From: an uncultured Collinsella sp.
GTDB lineage: Bacteria; Actinomycetota; Coriobacteriia; Coriobacteriales; Coriobacteriaceae
Direction: 5' to 3'
Length of the DNA stretch: 23,263 bases
NCBI GenBank assembly: GCA_900541065.1
Contig: UQIE01000028.1
Span: 1-23,263, forward strand
Position numbers and translations under genes: made by a program. Under the pieces are notes generated by a model that saw nothing but the letters and a program-made list of their open reading frames with translations, had not been told where the DNA came from and did no database searches. Within the stretch, counting starts at the first letter, position 1. Each line of letters starts with the position of its first letter. This document shows positions 8,579 to 15,473 of the stretch, in pieces.

Positions 8579-10045
8579 CTATCCCACGCGCTCCGACAGT
8601 CGATACTTGCGGTTGCGGCTCGTCGCCGGCGCCGTGGGCTCAAGCTCGCCTTGAGCAATGAGCGCGTTGACGCGCGACCTAACCTGGGAAATTGTGAGCC
8701 CTGTGTGCTCTGCCAGCTCGCGCGTCCCCAGCTCGCCGTAGTGTTTGAGTGCCGTCACAATTAAGCCCCCGCCATGATCGACCGGCTCGATCTTTGAACG
8801 GTAAAGTACGACCTTGAACCGATCGAATCCCGGGCAGAACAGGGGCCCGGCCAGACCATGCGCGCGCATGGCATCGATCATCATCGGGATGCCCGAGCCA
8901 TTGCCCTCAGCCGGCGAACCTGCGCCATCCGGCAGCGGGACAATCGACATGAGCTTCACAAGCGTCGCGTTACGGCATCGGGAGCTGCCGTCAAACAAGT
9001 TCTCGCGAGTCTTTCCCCCGTAAAGGCCGCCAGGATTTGTCACCTCGACACGATCATCAAAGACGTCGACGGCAATCGATTGTCCACAGAACCGATCCCC
9101 GTATTCTCGATGGATTACGGCGTTGGCGATTGCCTCGCGCAGAACCTCCTCGGGAATCTCAAGCGAGTCGACACGCGAGACGCCTTGGACGGTCGAGGTT
9201 CGCCGCAAATTCTTGGCGACGGCTGCGACGGCATCCGAGATCATCTCGCCCAACGTTCCCTCACAGATTGTGCGGTCCATGAACCTCAGCGACCCCGCCA
9301 TGCCCTTCTGAGTTCCCGCATGGACAGCCACGTCAATGAAGAGCTTGGGATAGAACTGCTGAGGGTAGGTGCCCACAACTAGGAGTCCAGCCTTGGTGAC
9401 ATTGCCCTGGGAATCAAGGATATTTAGGCGCTCCAGCTTCGTTTGTTTGTCCGGCGCGCCGCGCATTGCCCGGGGCGTCAACGAGAAAGCCCGATCTATC
9501 GTACGGTCGACCAGCGTCTCGTCGAGATTGTCCGCGCCCGCACCCGCCACCGCGTCGCGATCGCTCGGAGTCGCTCGACCGTATGACGCCAATGCGAGCA
9601 CCTCAGTCGATGAAAGCGGCACATCTTTGTCATCGATGCGCTTGTAGCTGCCGCCCTGGGCGCCCCGCTCTATGACATAGCAGGGCTTGCTCGACGGATC
9701 GAGCTCCTCAATCGTAATGACGAGAACGATGACGCCCTGAAGCTCCACTCGCTCGATCGTGTATTTAGGCGGATTGGCCAGCTTTCCTCGACCGCCCGCA
9801 TCACCCATGCCTGACACAAATTGGTTGAGCACTTTCTCGGTCTCGAAGTTCTCAACCGGGACAAAACCTGCGCGCTCACTCACTCCGAGCACGATGATTC
9901 CGCCGGCAGTGTTCGCGAATGCGCTCACCGTTTCCCATACGTCGCGGGAAAGCGTCGTGGCGCTCTCCTTCACTTCGACGTTAAGATCATCCGAGCCCAT
10001 ACGCCTTAAAGACTCAAGCAGACCGGTCAGCTCGTTTTCGTTCAT
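8579..10045 (-). CDS. AlbA_2 / HATPase_c_4 domain DNA-binding regulator-like protein
   Basis: The ATG at 10045 has AGGA seven bases upstream; the GTG two codons earlier is too close to that site. The 488-residue product has an N-terminal Schlafen-type AlbA_2 domain (ETVSAFANTAGGIIVLGV, then GGSYKRIDDKDVPLS) over about residues 20-145. A HATPase_c_4 segment follows (EVLREAIANAVIHREYG, VFDDRVEVTNPGGL) from about residue 300. The C-terminal winged helix (GLIVTALKHYGELGTRELAEHTGLTISQVRSRVNALIAQGELE) can be read clearly. The family is usually described as putative transcriptional regulators; some members accompany defence genes. Immediately upstream are two clusters of TATCTCTC octamers flanking a good promoter, which suggests autoregulation. 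No partner gene is adjacent on the same strand. Confidence 0.88.
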   Translation of the reverse strand: MNENELTGLLESLRRMGSDDLNVEVKESATTLSRDVWETVSAFANTAGGIIVLGVSERAGFVPVENFETEKVLNQFVSGMGDAGGRGKLANPPKYTIERVELQGVIVLVITIEELDPSSKPCYVIERGAQGGSYKRIDDKDVPLSSTEVLALASYGRATPSDRDAVAGAGADNLDETLVDRTIDRAFSLTPRAMRGAPDKQTKLERLNILDSQGNVTKAGLLVVGTYPQQFYPKLFIDVAVHAGTQKGMAGSLRFMDRTICEGTLGEMISDAVAAVAKNLRRTSTVQGVSRVDSLEIPEEVLREAIANAVIHREYGDRFCGQSIAVDVFDDRVEVTNPGGLYGGKTRENLFDGSSRCRNATLVKLMSIVPLPDGAGSPAEGNGSGIPMMIDAMRAHGLAGPLFCPGFDRFKVVLYRSKIEPVDHGGGLIVTALKHYGELGTRELAEHTGLTISQVRSRVNALIAQGELEPTAPATSRNRKYRLSERVG

Positions 10046-10107
10046 CTGCACGTCCTTTCGCTCGGTCCTGCGGAGAATGCCGCGGATAGATTTCCCTCGT
10101 CTCTCAG

Positions 10108-10177
10108 TTATCTCTCGTAATTATCTCTCGTTTATCTCTCTGTCTCTCGGCTTAGAGATAAGAGATAGATAGAGATG
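10108..10177. repeat. TATCTCTC operator-like cluster, downstream of the promoter
   Basis: Rightward copies TTATCTCTC start at 10108, 10121 and 10132, followed by TGTCTCTCG at 10141. Inverted copies AGAGATA lie at 10154-10160 and 10161-10167, with AGAGATG at 10171-10177. Their mixed orientation allows hairpins. The cluster lies in the leader of the leftward AlbA_2 gene, between its promoter and start codon. Confidence 0.75.
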
Positions 10178-10198
10178 GAATGTCTACCATTTGCTTCA

Positions 10199-10226
10199 TT
10201 TATACATATTTTTGCTGGTAGAACAA
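10199..10226 (-). promoter_or_regulatory. promoter of the AlbA_2-family gene
   Basis: Read leftward, TTGTTC (10221-10226) and TATAAA (10199-10204) are separated by 16 bases. The promoter lies in an AT-rich island between two clusters of TATCTCTC octamers. It leaves a leader of about 150 bases before the ATG at 10045. Confidence 0.6.
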
Positions 10227-10272
10227 TCGGTATTGAGACACTACCATGATTGCCTGTCTCTTTGCTGCTCAG

Positions 10273-10342
10273 TTATCTCTCATATTTTTCTCTCATCTTC
10301 CTGTCATCTCTCATATTAGAGACGAATGAGAGGCGAGAGATA
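10273..10342. repeat. TATCTCTC operator-like cluster, upstream of the promoter
   Basis: TTATCTCTCAT at 10273-10283, CTCTCAT at 10290-10296 and ATCTCTCAT at 10306-10314 run rightward. ATGAGAG at 10326-10332 and GAGAGATA at 10335-10342 are inverted. The same octamer family occurs on the other side of the leftward promoter. Confidence 0.7.
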
Positions 10343-10480
10343 CGCGAGTGATGGACGACCGAGGATTTTCGGACGGTCGGATATCGAGAGTGGATATTTG
10401 GACGGTTTTTGGGGCTTTTGCGGCAGATTCCGTCCAAATATCCCCTCTCGTTTGGCGAGTGTCCAATTTTCCACGCTCGT
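10343..10480. repeat. dispersed repeat locus C with a 21-bp inverted repeat
   Basis: Arms at 10385-10405 and 10430-10450 are complementary over 21 bases with one mismatch, around a 24-base loop. The sequence is built from four diverged copies of the unit GTCCRAWWWTCCACGCTCGT: two on the minus strand (left arm and the sequence before it) and two on the plus strand (right arm, and 10461-10480 or so). The same unit occurs near 15408-15452 and 16809-16850. Confidence 0.7.
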
Positions 10481-10557
10481 GCGGCGGGCACGCGGGACCT
10501 ATGCCCAATCCGGCTGCATCGTCTCCAGTTCGCCGCAGGGTCGCGGCCCCATATGGG

Positions 10558-10563
10558 TATACT
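10558..10563 (+). promoter_or_regulatory. possible -10 box of the M16C peptidase gene
   Basis: TATACT lies 52 bases upstream of the ATG. No good -35 hexamer is found at 16-18 bases, so the call is weak. Confidence 0.3.
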
Positions 10564-10615
10564 CTCGAGGATTCGACTCGATTCGCCCCCGCTGGGGCGT
10601 CAAAGGAGACTGCAT

Positions 10616-13600
10616 ATGCCCACCACCTCAACCGACCCGCGCGCCGCTGCCGCCGCACTGCTGGTGCCCGGCACTACCTGCCACGGCTTTGCCGTCGAGC
10701 GCCGCGAGACCGTGCCCGAGCTCGACTCGGACGCCTACGTGCTGCGCCACACCGCCTCGGGCGCTCGCCTGCTGTACCTGGCATGCGACGACGAAAACAA
10801 GGCCTTTGCCATTGGCTTTAAGACGCCGCCGGCCGATTCCACCGGCGTGTTCCATATTCTTGAGCACTCGGTCCTGTGCGGATCGGCAAAGTTCCCCGTC
10901 AAGGAGCCATTTGTCGACCTGATCAAGAGCTCCATGCAGACGTTTCTCAACGCCATGACCTACCCCGACAAGACCATCTACCCCGTTGCCACCACCAACG
11001 AGCAGGATCTGTACAACCTGATGGACGTGTACCTGGACGCGGTGTTCAACCCGGCCATCTATACCAAGCCGACCATTTTTGAGCAGGAGGGCTGGCACTA
11101 CGAGCTGGACCTGCCGGAGGGCGCCGAGGGCGGCGGCGGCTCCGCGAGCCTGCACGAGGGCACGCTGCGCTATAACGGCGTGGTGTTCAACGAGATGAAG
11201 GGCGCGCTGTCCGATCCCATGAGCGTGCTGGACGACGCCGTCAACGCCGCGCTCTATCCCGACACCGCCTATGCGCACGAAAGCGGCGGCGACCCGCGCG
11301 CGATCCCCGCGCTCACCTACGAGCAGTTCCTGGACACGCACGCGCGTCACTACAATCCTTCCAACTCTTACATCACGCTCTACGGCGACCTAGATGTGGA
11401 CCGCGCACTGGCGTTTTTGGACGAGCGCTATCTGTCGCAGCCGAGTGCCGCGAGCTGCCGCATGGACGCTGCCGTCGCCGCCGGCGAGGACCCGTCCACG
11501 CTGGCGCCCAATCCGCTGGATGCGCAGACGCCCGTGACCTGCGAGTATAAGCGTGTCGAGATGGCCACCACGCCCGAGAACGCCCTGGTGGGCCTGGGCC
11601 TGGTGCTGGGCAGCGCGCTCGACCGCAAGCGCACAATCGCGGCGGACATCCTGTTCGAGGCACTGCTGGGCTCCAACGAGGCACCAGTTAAGAAGGCCAT
11701 TCTGGCCGCCGGCCTGGGCGGCAACGTGGTGAGCTACACCGCGGCCGAGAGCCTGCAGCCCTACGAGCTCATCATGCTGCAGAACGCGCAGCCCGGCGTG
11801 GCGCGCGAGCTGCGTCGCGTATTCCAGGACGCCTGCCGCGACCTGTGCGAGCACGGCGTTCCGCGCGAGCGCCTGGAAGCTATCATCAGCAGCAACGAAT
11901 ACGACCTGCGCCAGCGCGACTATGGCATCGCCGATGGCGTGGCCATTGCGTGCGACGCGCTGAGCACTTGGCTCTACGATGACGACGCCGCGACGCTGGC
12001 GCTCAAGTACGGCCCGGTGTACGAGGAGCTGCGTGGCGAGCTGGACGGCAGCTACTTTGAGGACCTTCTGCGCGAGCTCGTGCTCCAGAACGATCACATG
12101 GCGCTGGTCGAGTTGGTTCCGGTAGACGCTGCCGAGGGTGCGGAGAGCGCCGAAGCTGCCGAGCTGGCTACCAAGCGCGACGCCATGACCGATGCCGAGC
12201 TGGCGGACGTGGTCGAGCGCACGGCCGCGCTGCGTGCCGCGCAGGAGGCCGAGGACACGCCCGAGGACAAGGCCACGCTGCCGCGCCTGCGTGTATCCGA
12301 CATTGGCGAGGCGCGTCCCGAGCCGCCGCTGGTTGTGGACACGACCGCGCCCATCCCCTGTCTGCGCCACGGCATCCCCACCAACCGCCTGGCCTACGCC
12401 ATGCAGTATTTCGACCTGAGCTGCGTCGCATTTGAGGACCTGCCCTACATGACGCTGCTCTGCCGCCTGCTCAAGCAGCTGCCCACGCGCGAGCACTCGG
12501 CCGAGGAGCTCGACAACTTGCTCGCCGGCAAGCTGGGCTTTTTAAGCTTTACGACCGAGGTCATGACGCAGCCCGACGTGGACGGCGTGCGCCCCTACCT
12601 GCTGGTGAGCGCCGGCGCCCTGTCCGAGAAGATCGACGCGCTGGCGAGCCTGCCGCGCGAGGTGTGGTCGAGCACGCTACTGGCGGATGCCGACGCCGAC
12701 CGCGTTCGCGACGTGCTCACGCAGATTCGCATTGGGCTTGAGCAGGGCTTTATCAACAACGGACACTCGGCGGCGCTCGGTCGCGCGATGAGTTACAGCT
12801 CACCTTCGGCCGTGGTGCGCGAGCAGCTTTCGGGCGTGGACTTCTACCTGTTCCTGCGCGATCTGCTCGACCACTTTGACGAGCGACTGGACGACCTGCG
12901 CGCCAAGCTTGCCGCGCTGGCAGACCGCATCTTTGTGGCCGATGGCTGCATGGCGAGCTTTACCGGCAGCGACGAGGACTTTGACGCGTACTGGGATGCC
13001 GCGGGCGACCTGGGACTGGGCGCTGGCGACGGCACCGATGCCGGCCGCAACGCGCTCGTGGTGCCGACGCCGCGCGACCGCCACGAGGCCTTTGTCATCC
13101 CCAGCGACATCTGCTTTGCGGCAAGCGCGTGCGACCCGCGTCGCCTGGGCATTGACGTGACGGGCGCCTGGGCGGTTGCCGCCAACGCGCTCTCCTACGA
13201 CTACCTGTGGAACGAGATCCGCGTGAAGGGCGGTGCGTACGGCTGCGGATTCCGCGCGGCCGGTGAGCGTCAGACGGCGTTCTACACCTACCGCGACCCG
13301 GCGGTCGATCCTTCGATTGAGCGCGTGGAACGCGCCGGTGCATGGCTCGGCAGCTTTGAAGCCGACGAGGCCGCCTTCGAGGGCTTTATCGTAAGCTGCG
13401 TGAGCGGCATGGACGCGCCAGTGAAGCCGTACGCGCTCACCAAGCGCCGCAACACGACCTACCTGGCCGGGCTCGATCCGCACGCACGCGAGGAGCGCCG
13501 CGCCCAGATGCTCGCCGCCACGCCCGGTGAGCTTCGCTCGCTCGGCGCCGATGTGACGCGCATCGCAGCCGCGTCGCCCACCTGCGTCTTTGGCGGCCGA

Positions 13601-13654
13601 GACGTCATCGCCAAGAGCAACGCCGGCTTTAACGTCATCGACCTGATGGGCTAA
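10616..13654 (+). CDS. M16C-family zinc metallopeptidase (PreP/Cym1-like)
   Basis: The ATG at 10616 has AAAGGAG seven bases upstream; this excludes an in-frame extension of 69 codons into the repeat region. The 1012-residue length is typical for single-chain M16C peptidases. The inverted zinc motif HxxEH is present as HILEH at residues 80-84, followed by LCGSAKFPVKEPF. The distal zinc-ligand Glu is probably in FNEMKGALSD (about residue 193). LMDVYLDAVFNP and the C-terminal substrate-binding YDYLWNEIRVKGGAYGCG are also family hallmarks. No signal peptide is visible, so it should be cytosolic. These enzymes degrade peptides such as cleaved presequences or other short oligopeptides inside a closed chamber. 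A strong hairpin follows the stop codon. The gene uses very high-GC codons like the other resident genes. Confidence 0.95.
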   Translation: MPTTSTDPRAAAAALLVPGTTCHGFAVERRETVPELDSDAYVLRHTASGARLLYLACDDENKAFAIGFKTPPADSTGVFHILEHSVLCGSAKFPVKEPFVDLIKSSMQTFLNAMTYPDKTIYPVATTNEQDLYNLMDVYLDAVFNPAIYTKPTIFEQEGWHYELDLPEGAEGGGGSASLHEGTLRYNGVVFNEMKGALSDPMSVLDDAVNAALYPDTAYAHESGGDPRAIPALTYEQFLDTHARHYNPSNSYITLYGDLDVDRALAFLDERYLSQPSAASCRMDAAVAAGEDPSTLAPNPLDAQTPVTCEYKRVEMATTPENALVGLGLVLGSALDRKRTIAADILFEALLGSNEAPVKKAILAAGLGGNVVSYTAAESLQPYELIMLQNAQPGVARELRRVFQDACRDLCEHGVPRERLEAIISSNEYDLRQRDYGIADGVAIACDALSTWLYDDDAATLALKYGPVYEELRGELDGSYFEDLLRELVLQNDHMALVELVPVDAAEGAESAEAAELATKRDAMTDAELADVVERTAALRAAQEAEDTPEDKATLPRLRVSDIGEARPEPPLVVDTTAPIPCLRHGIPTNRLAYAMQYFDLSCVAFEDLPYMTLLCRLLKQLPTREHSAEELDNLLAGKLGFLSFTTEVMTQPDVDGVRPYLLVSAGALSEKIDALASLPREVWSSTLLADADADRVRDVLTQIRIGLEQGFINNGHSAALGRAMSYSSPSAVVREQLSGVDFYLFLRDLLDHFDERLDDLRAKLAALADRIFVADGCMASFTGSDEDFDAYWDAAGDLGLGAGDGTDAGRNALVVPTPRDRHEAFVIPSDICFAASACDPRRLGIDVTGAWAVAANALSYDYLWNEIRVKGGAYGCGFRAAGERQTAFYTYRDPAVDPSIERVERAGAWLGSFEADEAAFEGFIVSCVSGMDAPVKPYALTKRRNTTYLAGLDPHAREERRAQMLAATPGELRSLGADVTRIAAASPTCVFGGRDVIAKSNAGFNVIDLMG

Positions 13655-13659
13655 CGCAC

Positions 13660-13704
13660 AAAGGTAGATTTTTGGGACATGCCTGAAAATCTACCTTTTC
13701 TTTT
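13660..13704 (+). terminator. terminator-like hairpin after the M16C gene (dispersed element copy 1)
   Basis: Arms AAAGGTAGATTTT (13660-13672) and AAAATCTACCTTT (13686-13698) pair perfectly over 13 bp around a 13-base loop. TTTTCTTTTG follows. It begins six bases after the stop codon. Eighteen of its bases (13666-13683) recur inverted at 17920-17937. Confidence 0.75.
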
Positions 13705-13754
13705 GCCGCGGACCGGGCAGGCGGCCCGACTTCGGCCCGCCCCGTCCCACCAGT

Positions 13755-13817
13755 TTTGTCTCGATCTGTAACAGCTAGGCCCATTTATGTCGAGTTACTG
13801 TTACAGATCGAGACAAA
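13755..13817. repeat. 20-bp perfect inverted repeat
   Basis: TTTGTCTCGATCTGTAACAG at 13755-13774 is exactly complementary to 13798-13817, around a 23-base loop. There is no T-tract on either side beyond the arms and no adjoining gene end. This looks like a REP- or MITE-like palindromic element rather than a terminator. Confidence 0.8.
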
Positions 13818-13883
13818 CCGCCGCAGACATCCGCCCTTCAGCAAAAACCACCGCAAAGGGGACAGGTGTCTTTGTGTTGGTTC

Positions 13884-13895
13884 GAACACTTGTTC
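13884..13895. promoter_or_regulatory. palindrome GAACACTTGTTC, SOS-box-like, over the hicAB -35
   Basis: GAAC-N4-GTTC in the context CGAACACTTGTTCT matches the core of Gram-positive and actinobacterial LexA boxes (CGAAC-N4-GTTCG) at all but the last base. It overlaps the -35 hexamer of the hicAB promoter, a position where a repressor would block transcription. LexA binding is an inference. Confidence 0.5.
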
Positions 13896-13918
13896 TATAC
13901 GTACACATGTTCTATAGT
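13890..13918 (+). promoter_or_regulatory. hicAB promoter
   Basis: TTGTTC at 13890-13895 and TATAGT at 13913-13918 are separated by 17 bases. The leader to hicA is about 55 bases. Confidence 0.65.
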
Positions 13919-13943
13919 AGTGGTGCTTGCATCGGACCTAAAT

Positions 13944-13964
13944 TGCAACTAGGATATAGTTGCA
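13944..13964. promoter_or_regulatory. inverted repeat in the hicA leader, possible HicB operator
   Basis: TGCAACTA and TAGTTGCA form a perfect 8-bp inverted repeat around a 5-base spacer, 14 bases before the hicA start. HicB antitoxins with C-terminal ribbon-helix-helix domains repress their own operon through such palindromes, so this is the best operator candidate. Confidence 0.5.
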
Positions 13965-13978
13965 GAATGTGAGGCGGG

Positions 13979-14242
13979 ATGACTCGGCCCGATAAACTCA
14001 TCGCCCAACTGCTTAGCTGCCCTTCGACGTATCGGTATACCGATTTTTTAAAAGTCATGGCTTCATATGGCTTTGAAATGGACAGCAAAGGCAAGACATC
14101 CGGATCGCGCGTTCGCTTCTACAGGCCATCAGATGGCAGGATGTTCGTAATGCACGCGACGCATCCATCTGACGAATTGACAGCGGGGACCATTCGAAAC
14201 ATCGTTCGATTTCTGCAAGATGTCGGAGGTAGTCATGAGTAA
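13979..14242 (+). CDS. hicA: HicA-family mRNA interferase toxin
   Basis: The 87-residue product belongs to the HicA subfamily with the signature KGKTSGSRVRFYRP, followed by FVMHATHPSDELTAGTIRNIVRFL. HicA has a small dsRNA-binding-like fold and cleaves mRNA to arrest translation. In many HicA proteins the catalytic residue is the His of a GSH motif; here the equivalent position reads GSR, as I recall for this subfamily, so the catalytic residue may be another His (the HATHP segment). The ATG has GAGG a few bases upstream. It overlaps hicB by eight bases, so the two are translationally coupled with the toxin first, the usual HicAB order. GC content is lower than in the flanking resident genes, consistent with acquisition. 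Confidence 0.9.
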   Translation: MTRPDKLIAQLLSCPSTYRYTDFLKVMASYGFEMDSKGKTSGSRVRFYRPSDGRMFVMHATHPSDELTAGTIRNIVRFLQDVGGSHE

Positions 14243-14564
14243 CGTTTTGGCATACAAGGGTTATTTCGCCCCAGTCGAGTTCGATGCCGAACAGCATGTG
14301 CTAACAGGTATGGTCACCGGCATTAGGGACGCAATCATATTTGAAGGCTCCACGGCTGAAGAAGTGGAGCAATGCTTCCACGACGCCGTCGACGATTACC
14401 TTGAGTTTTGCGCCGAGAAGGGCAAGGAACCCGAGCGGGCTTTTAAGGGGTCGTTCAACGTAAGAACGGGCTCTGAGCTCCACAAGCAAGCGGCGCTGGC
14501 GGCGGCAAAGAAGGGTGAGTCACTCAATAAGTTTGTGACTGAAGCAATTGCTGCGGCGTTATAG
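14235..14564 (+). CDS. hicB: HicB-family antitoxin
   Basis: The ATG at 14235, with GGAGG five bases upstream inside the end of hicA, gives 109 residues. The N-terminal part (YKGYFAPVEFDAEQHVLTGMVTGIRDAIIFEGSTAEEVEQCFHDAVDDYLEFC) is the partial RNase-H-like HicB fold that covers HicA. The C-terminal segment (FNVRTGSELHKQAALAAAKKGESLNKFVTEAIAAAL) is a ribbon-helix-helix DNA-binding domain. It should neutralise HicA and repress the operon through the leader inverted repeat. The family is unambiguous and the length is typical. No terminator is evident after it. Confidence 0.93.
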   Translation: MSNVLAYKGYFAPVEFDAEQHVLTGMVTGIRDAIIFEGSTAEEVEQCFHDAVDDYLEFCAEKGKEPERAFKGSFNVRTGSELHKQAALAAAKKGESLNKFVTEAIAAAL

Positions 14565-14655
14565 CATTAACGCCTAGGCCCAAACAACCACAAAGGGCGC
14601 AGTTCGCAGGCATATTTGCGGTGGCTTTACTGCTCATATCGCGTTTGCCCAGATG

Positions 14656-14694
14656 AAACCTGCCAAAATAAACCTGTCCCTTTTTGGCAGGTTT
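14656..14694. repeat. 13-bp hairpin before the cyclo-ligase gene
   Basis: AAACCTGCCAAAA and TTTTGGCAGGTTT pair perfectly around the 13-base loop TAAACCTGTCCCT. It lies 15 bases upstream of the cyclo-ligase start, just before its ribosome binding site, so it may end read-through from hicAB or influence translation of the next gene. Confidence 0.55.
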
Positions 14695-14709
14695 AGAAGA
14701 GGGGTCGGG

Positions 14710-15306
14710 ATGGACAAGGCTGAATTGCGGCGGACGGTGATTGCCCGGCGCGATGCGATTGATTTGGATGTGCGGGCGGCGAAGTCTGCTGTTGTATGCG
14801 CGCGGCTTGTTGAGCTGATGAAGTCCAGCGGCACTGCGGGGCAACGCACCGTTGCCGTCTATGCCGCGATGGGTTCCGAAGTCGACCCCGCCGCGTTTGC
14901 CGCCGCGGCCGCCGCGCGTGGCTGGCGCGTAGCCTATCCGTGCATGCTCTCGGCAAGCGACGCCGCCGCATGCGGCCAGCGCATGTGCATGCGGGCAGTC
15001 TCTGCCGGCGATGCGTCCGAGGCCCCGTTTATCGCCCACCCTACGCGGGCCTTCGCAGCCACGGACGTCGACAGCGACCACTTCCCCATCGTGCCCGCCG
15101 CCGAGCTCGACATGGTTGTCGTGCCACTCGTAGCCTTCGACCGCACCGGCGCGCGCCTGGGCTACGGCGGAGGCTGCTACGACCGCTACCTGCCCACGCT
15201 TTCGGCAACATGCCAGGTCGTCGGCATCGCCTTTGACGAGCAACGCGTCGACCACGTTCCCACCGATGCGCACGACCTGCCGCTGTCCCACATCGTCAGC
15301 GCCTAG
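14710..15306 (+). CDS. 5-formyltetrahydrofolate cyclo-ligase
   Basis: The enzyme converts 5-formyl-THF to 5,10-methenyl-THF using ATP, returning folate to the one-carbon pool. The ATG at 14710 has GAGGGG five bases upstream, and the product is 198 residues, standard for the family. The N-terminal KAELRRTVIARRDAI carries the basic ATP-binding residues. The C-terminal signature GYGGGCYDRYL is at residues 151-161, preceded by DMVVVPLVAFDRTGARL. An upstream in-frame extension would run through the hairpin at 14656-14694 and lacks a ribosome binding site. The gene is not in an obvious operon; its nearest same-strand neighbour is hicB. Confidence 0.95.
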   Translation: MDKAELRRTVIARRDAIDLDVRAAKSAVVCARLVELMKSSGTAGQRTVAVYAAMGSEVDPAAFAAAAAARGWRVAYPCMLSASDAAACGQRMCMRAVSAGDASEAPFIAHPTRAFAATDVDSDHFPIVPAAELDMVVVPLVAFDRTGARLGYGGGCYDRYLPTLSATCQVVGIAFDEQRVDHVPTDAHDLPLSHIVSA

Positions 15307-15331
15307 CCGCCGCTGTATCGCACCCGCAAGA

Positions 15332-15452
15332 TGAGCGTGGAAAAACTCCCACTTTGAGCCCCCTTAGGAGCTAAAAACGGGAGATTATCCACGCTCATTC
15401 AACAAGCGTCCGAAAATCCACGCTCGTCCGTCCGATTTTCCACGCTTGTGCA
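15332..15452 (+). repeat. long hairpin repeat, copy A
   Basis: The element has two parts. A hairpin at 15332-15397 starts TGAGCGTGGA and ends TCCACGCTCA, with a few internal mismatches and TTTGAGCC in the loop. A tail follows with units of GTCCRAWWWTCCACGCTCGT at 15408 and 15430. It shares an identical 27-base block (15408-15434) with copy B. It sits between the convergent ends of the cyclo-ligase gene and the AbiEi-like gene. Confidence 0.8.
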
Positions 15453-15473
15453 GCCAAACGCTCTGCAACTGCC

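Noticed and set aside
10108..10342. CRISPR-like array
   Set aside because: Repeats are 8-10 bases, in both orientations, with irregular 8-13 base spacing; no spacers of uniform length and no cas genes.
13858..13879. GGGGACAGGTGTCTTTG as a regulatory palindrome
   Set aside because: The palindromic core is only GACA/TGTC around GG; too short to support without genome-wide counts, although a related ACCTGTCCCT string occurs at 14672-14681.
14524..14640. Minus-strand peptide with clustered Cys (NCALCGCLGLG) as a possible RiPP precursor
   Set aside because: It overlaps the end of hicB, has no ribosome binding site at a suitable start, and there are no modification genes nearby.
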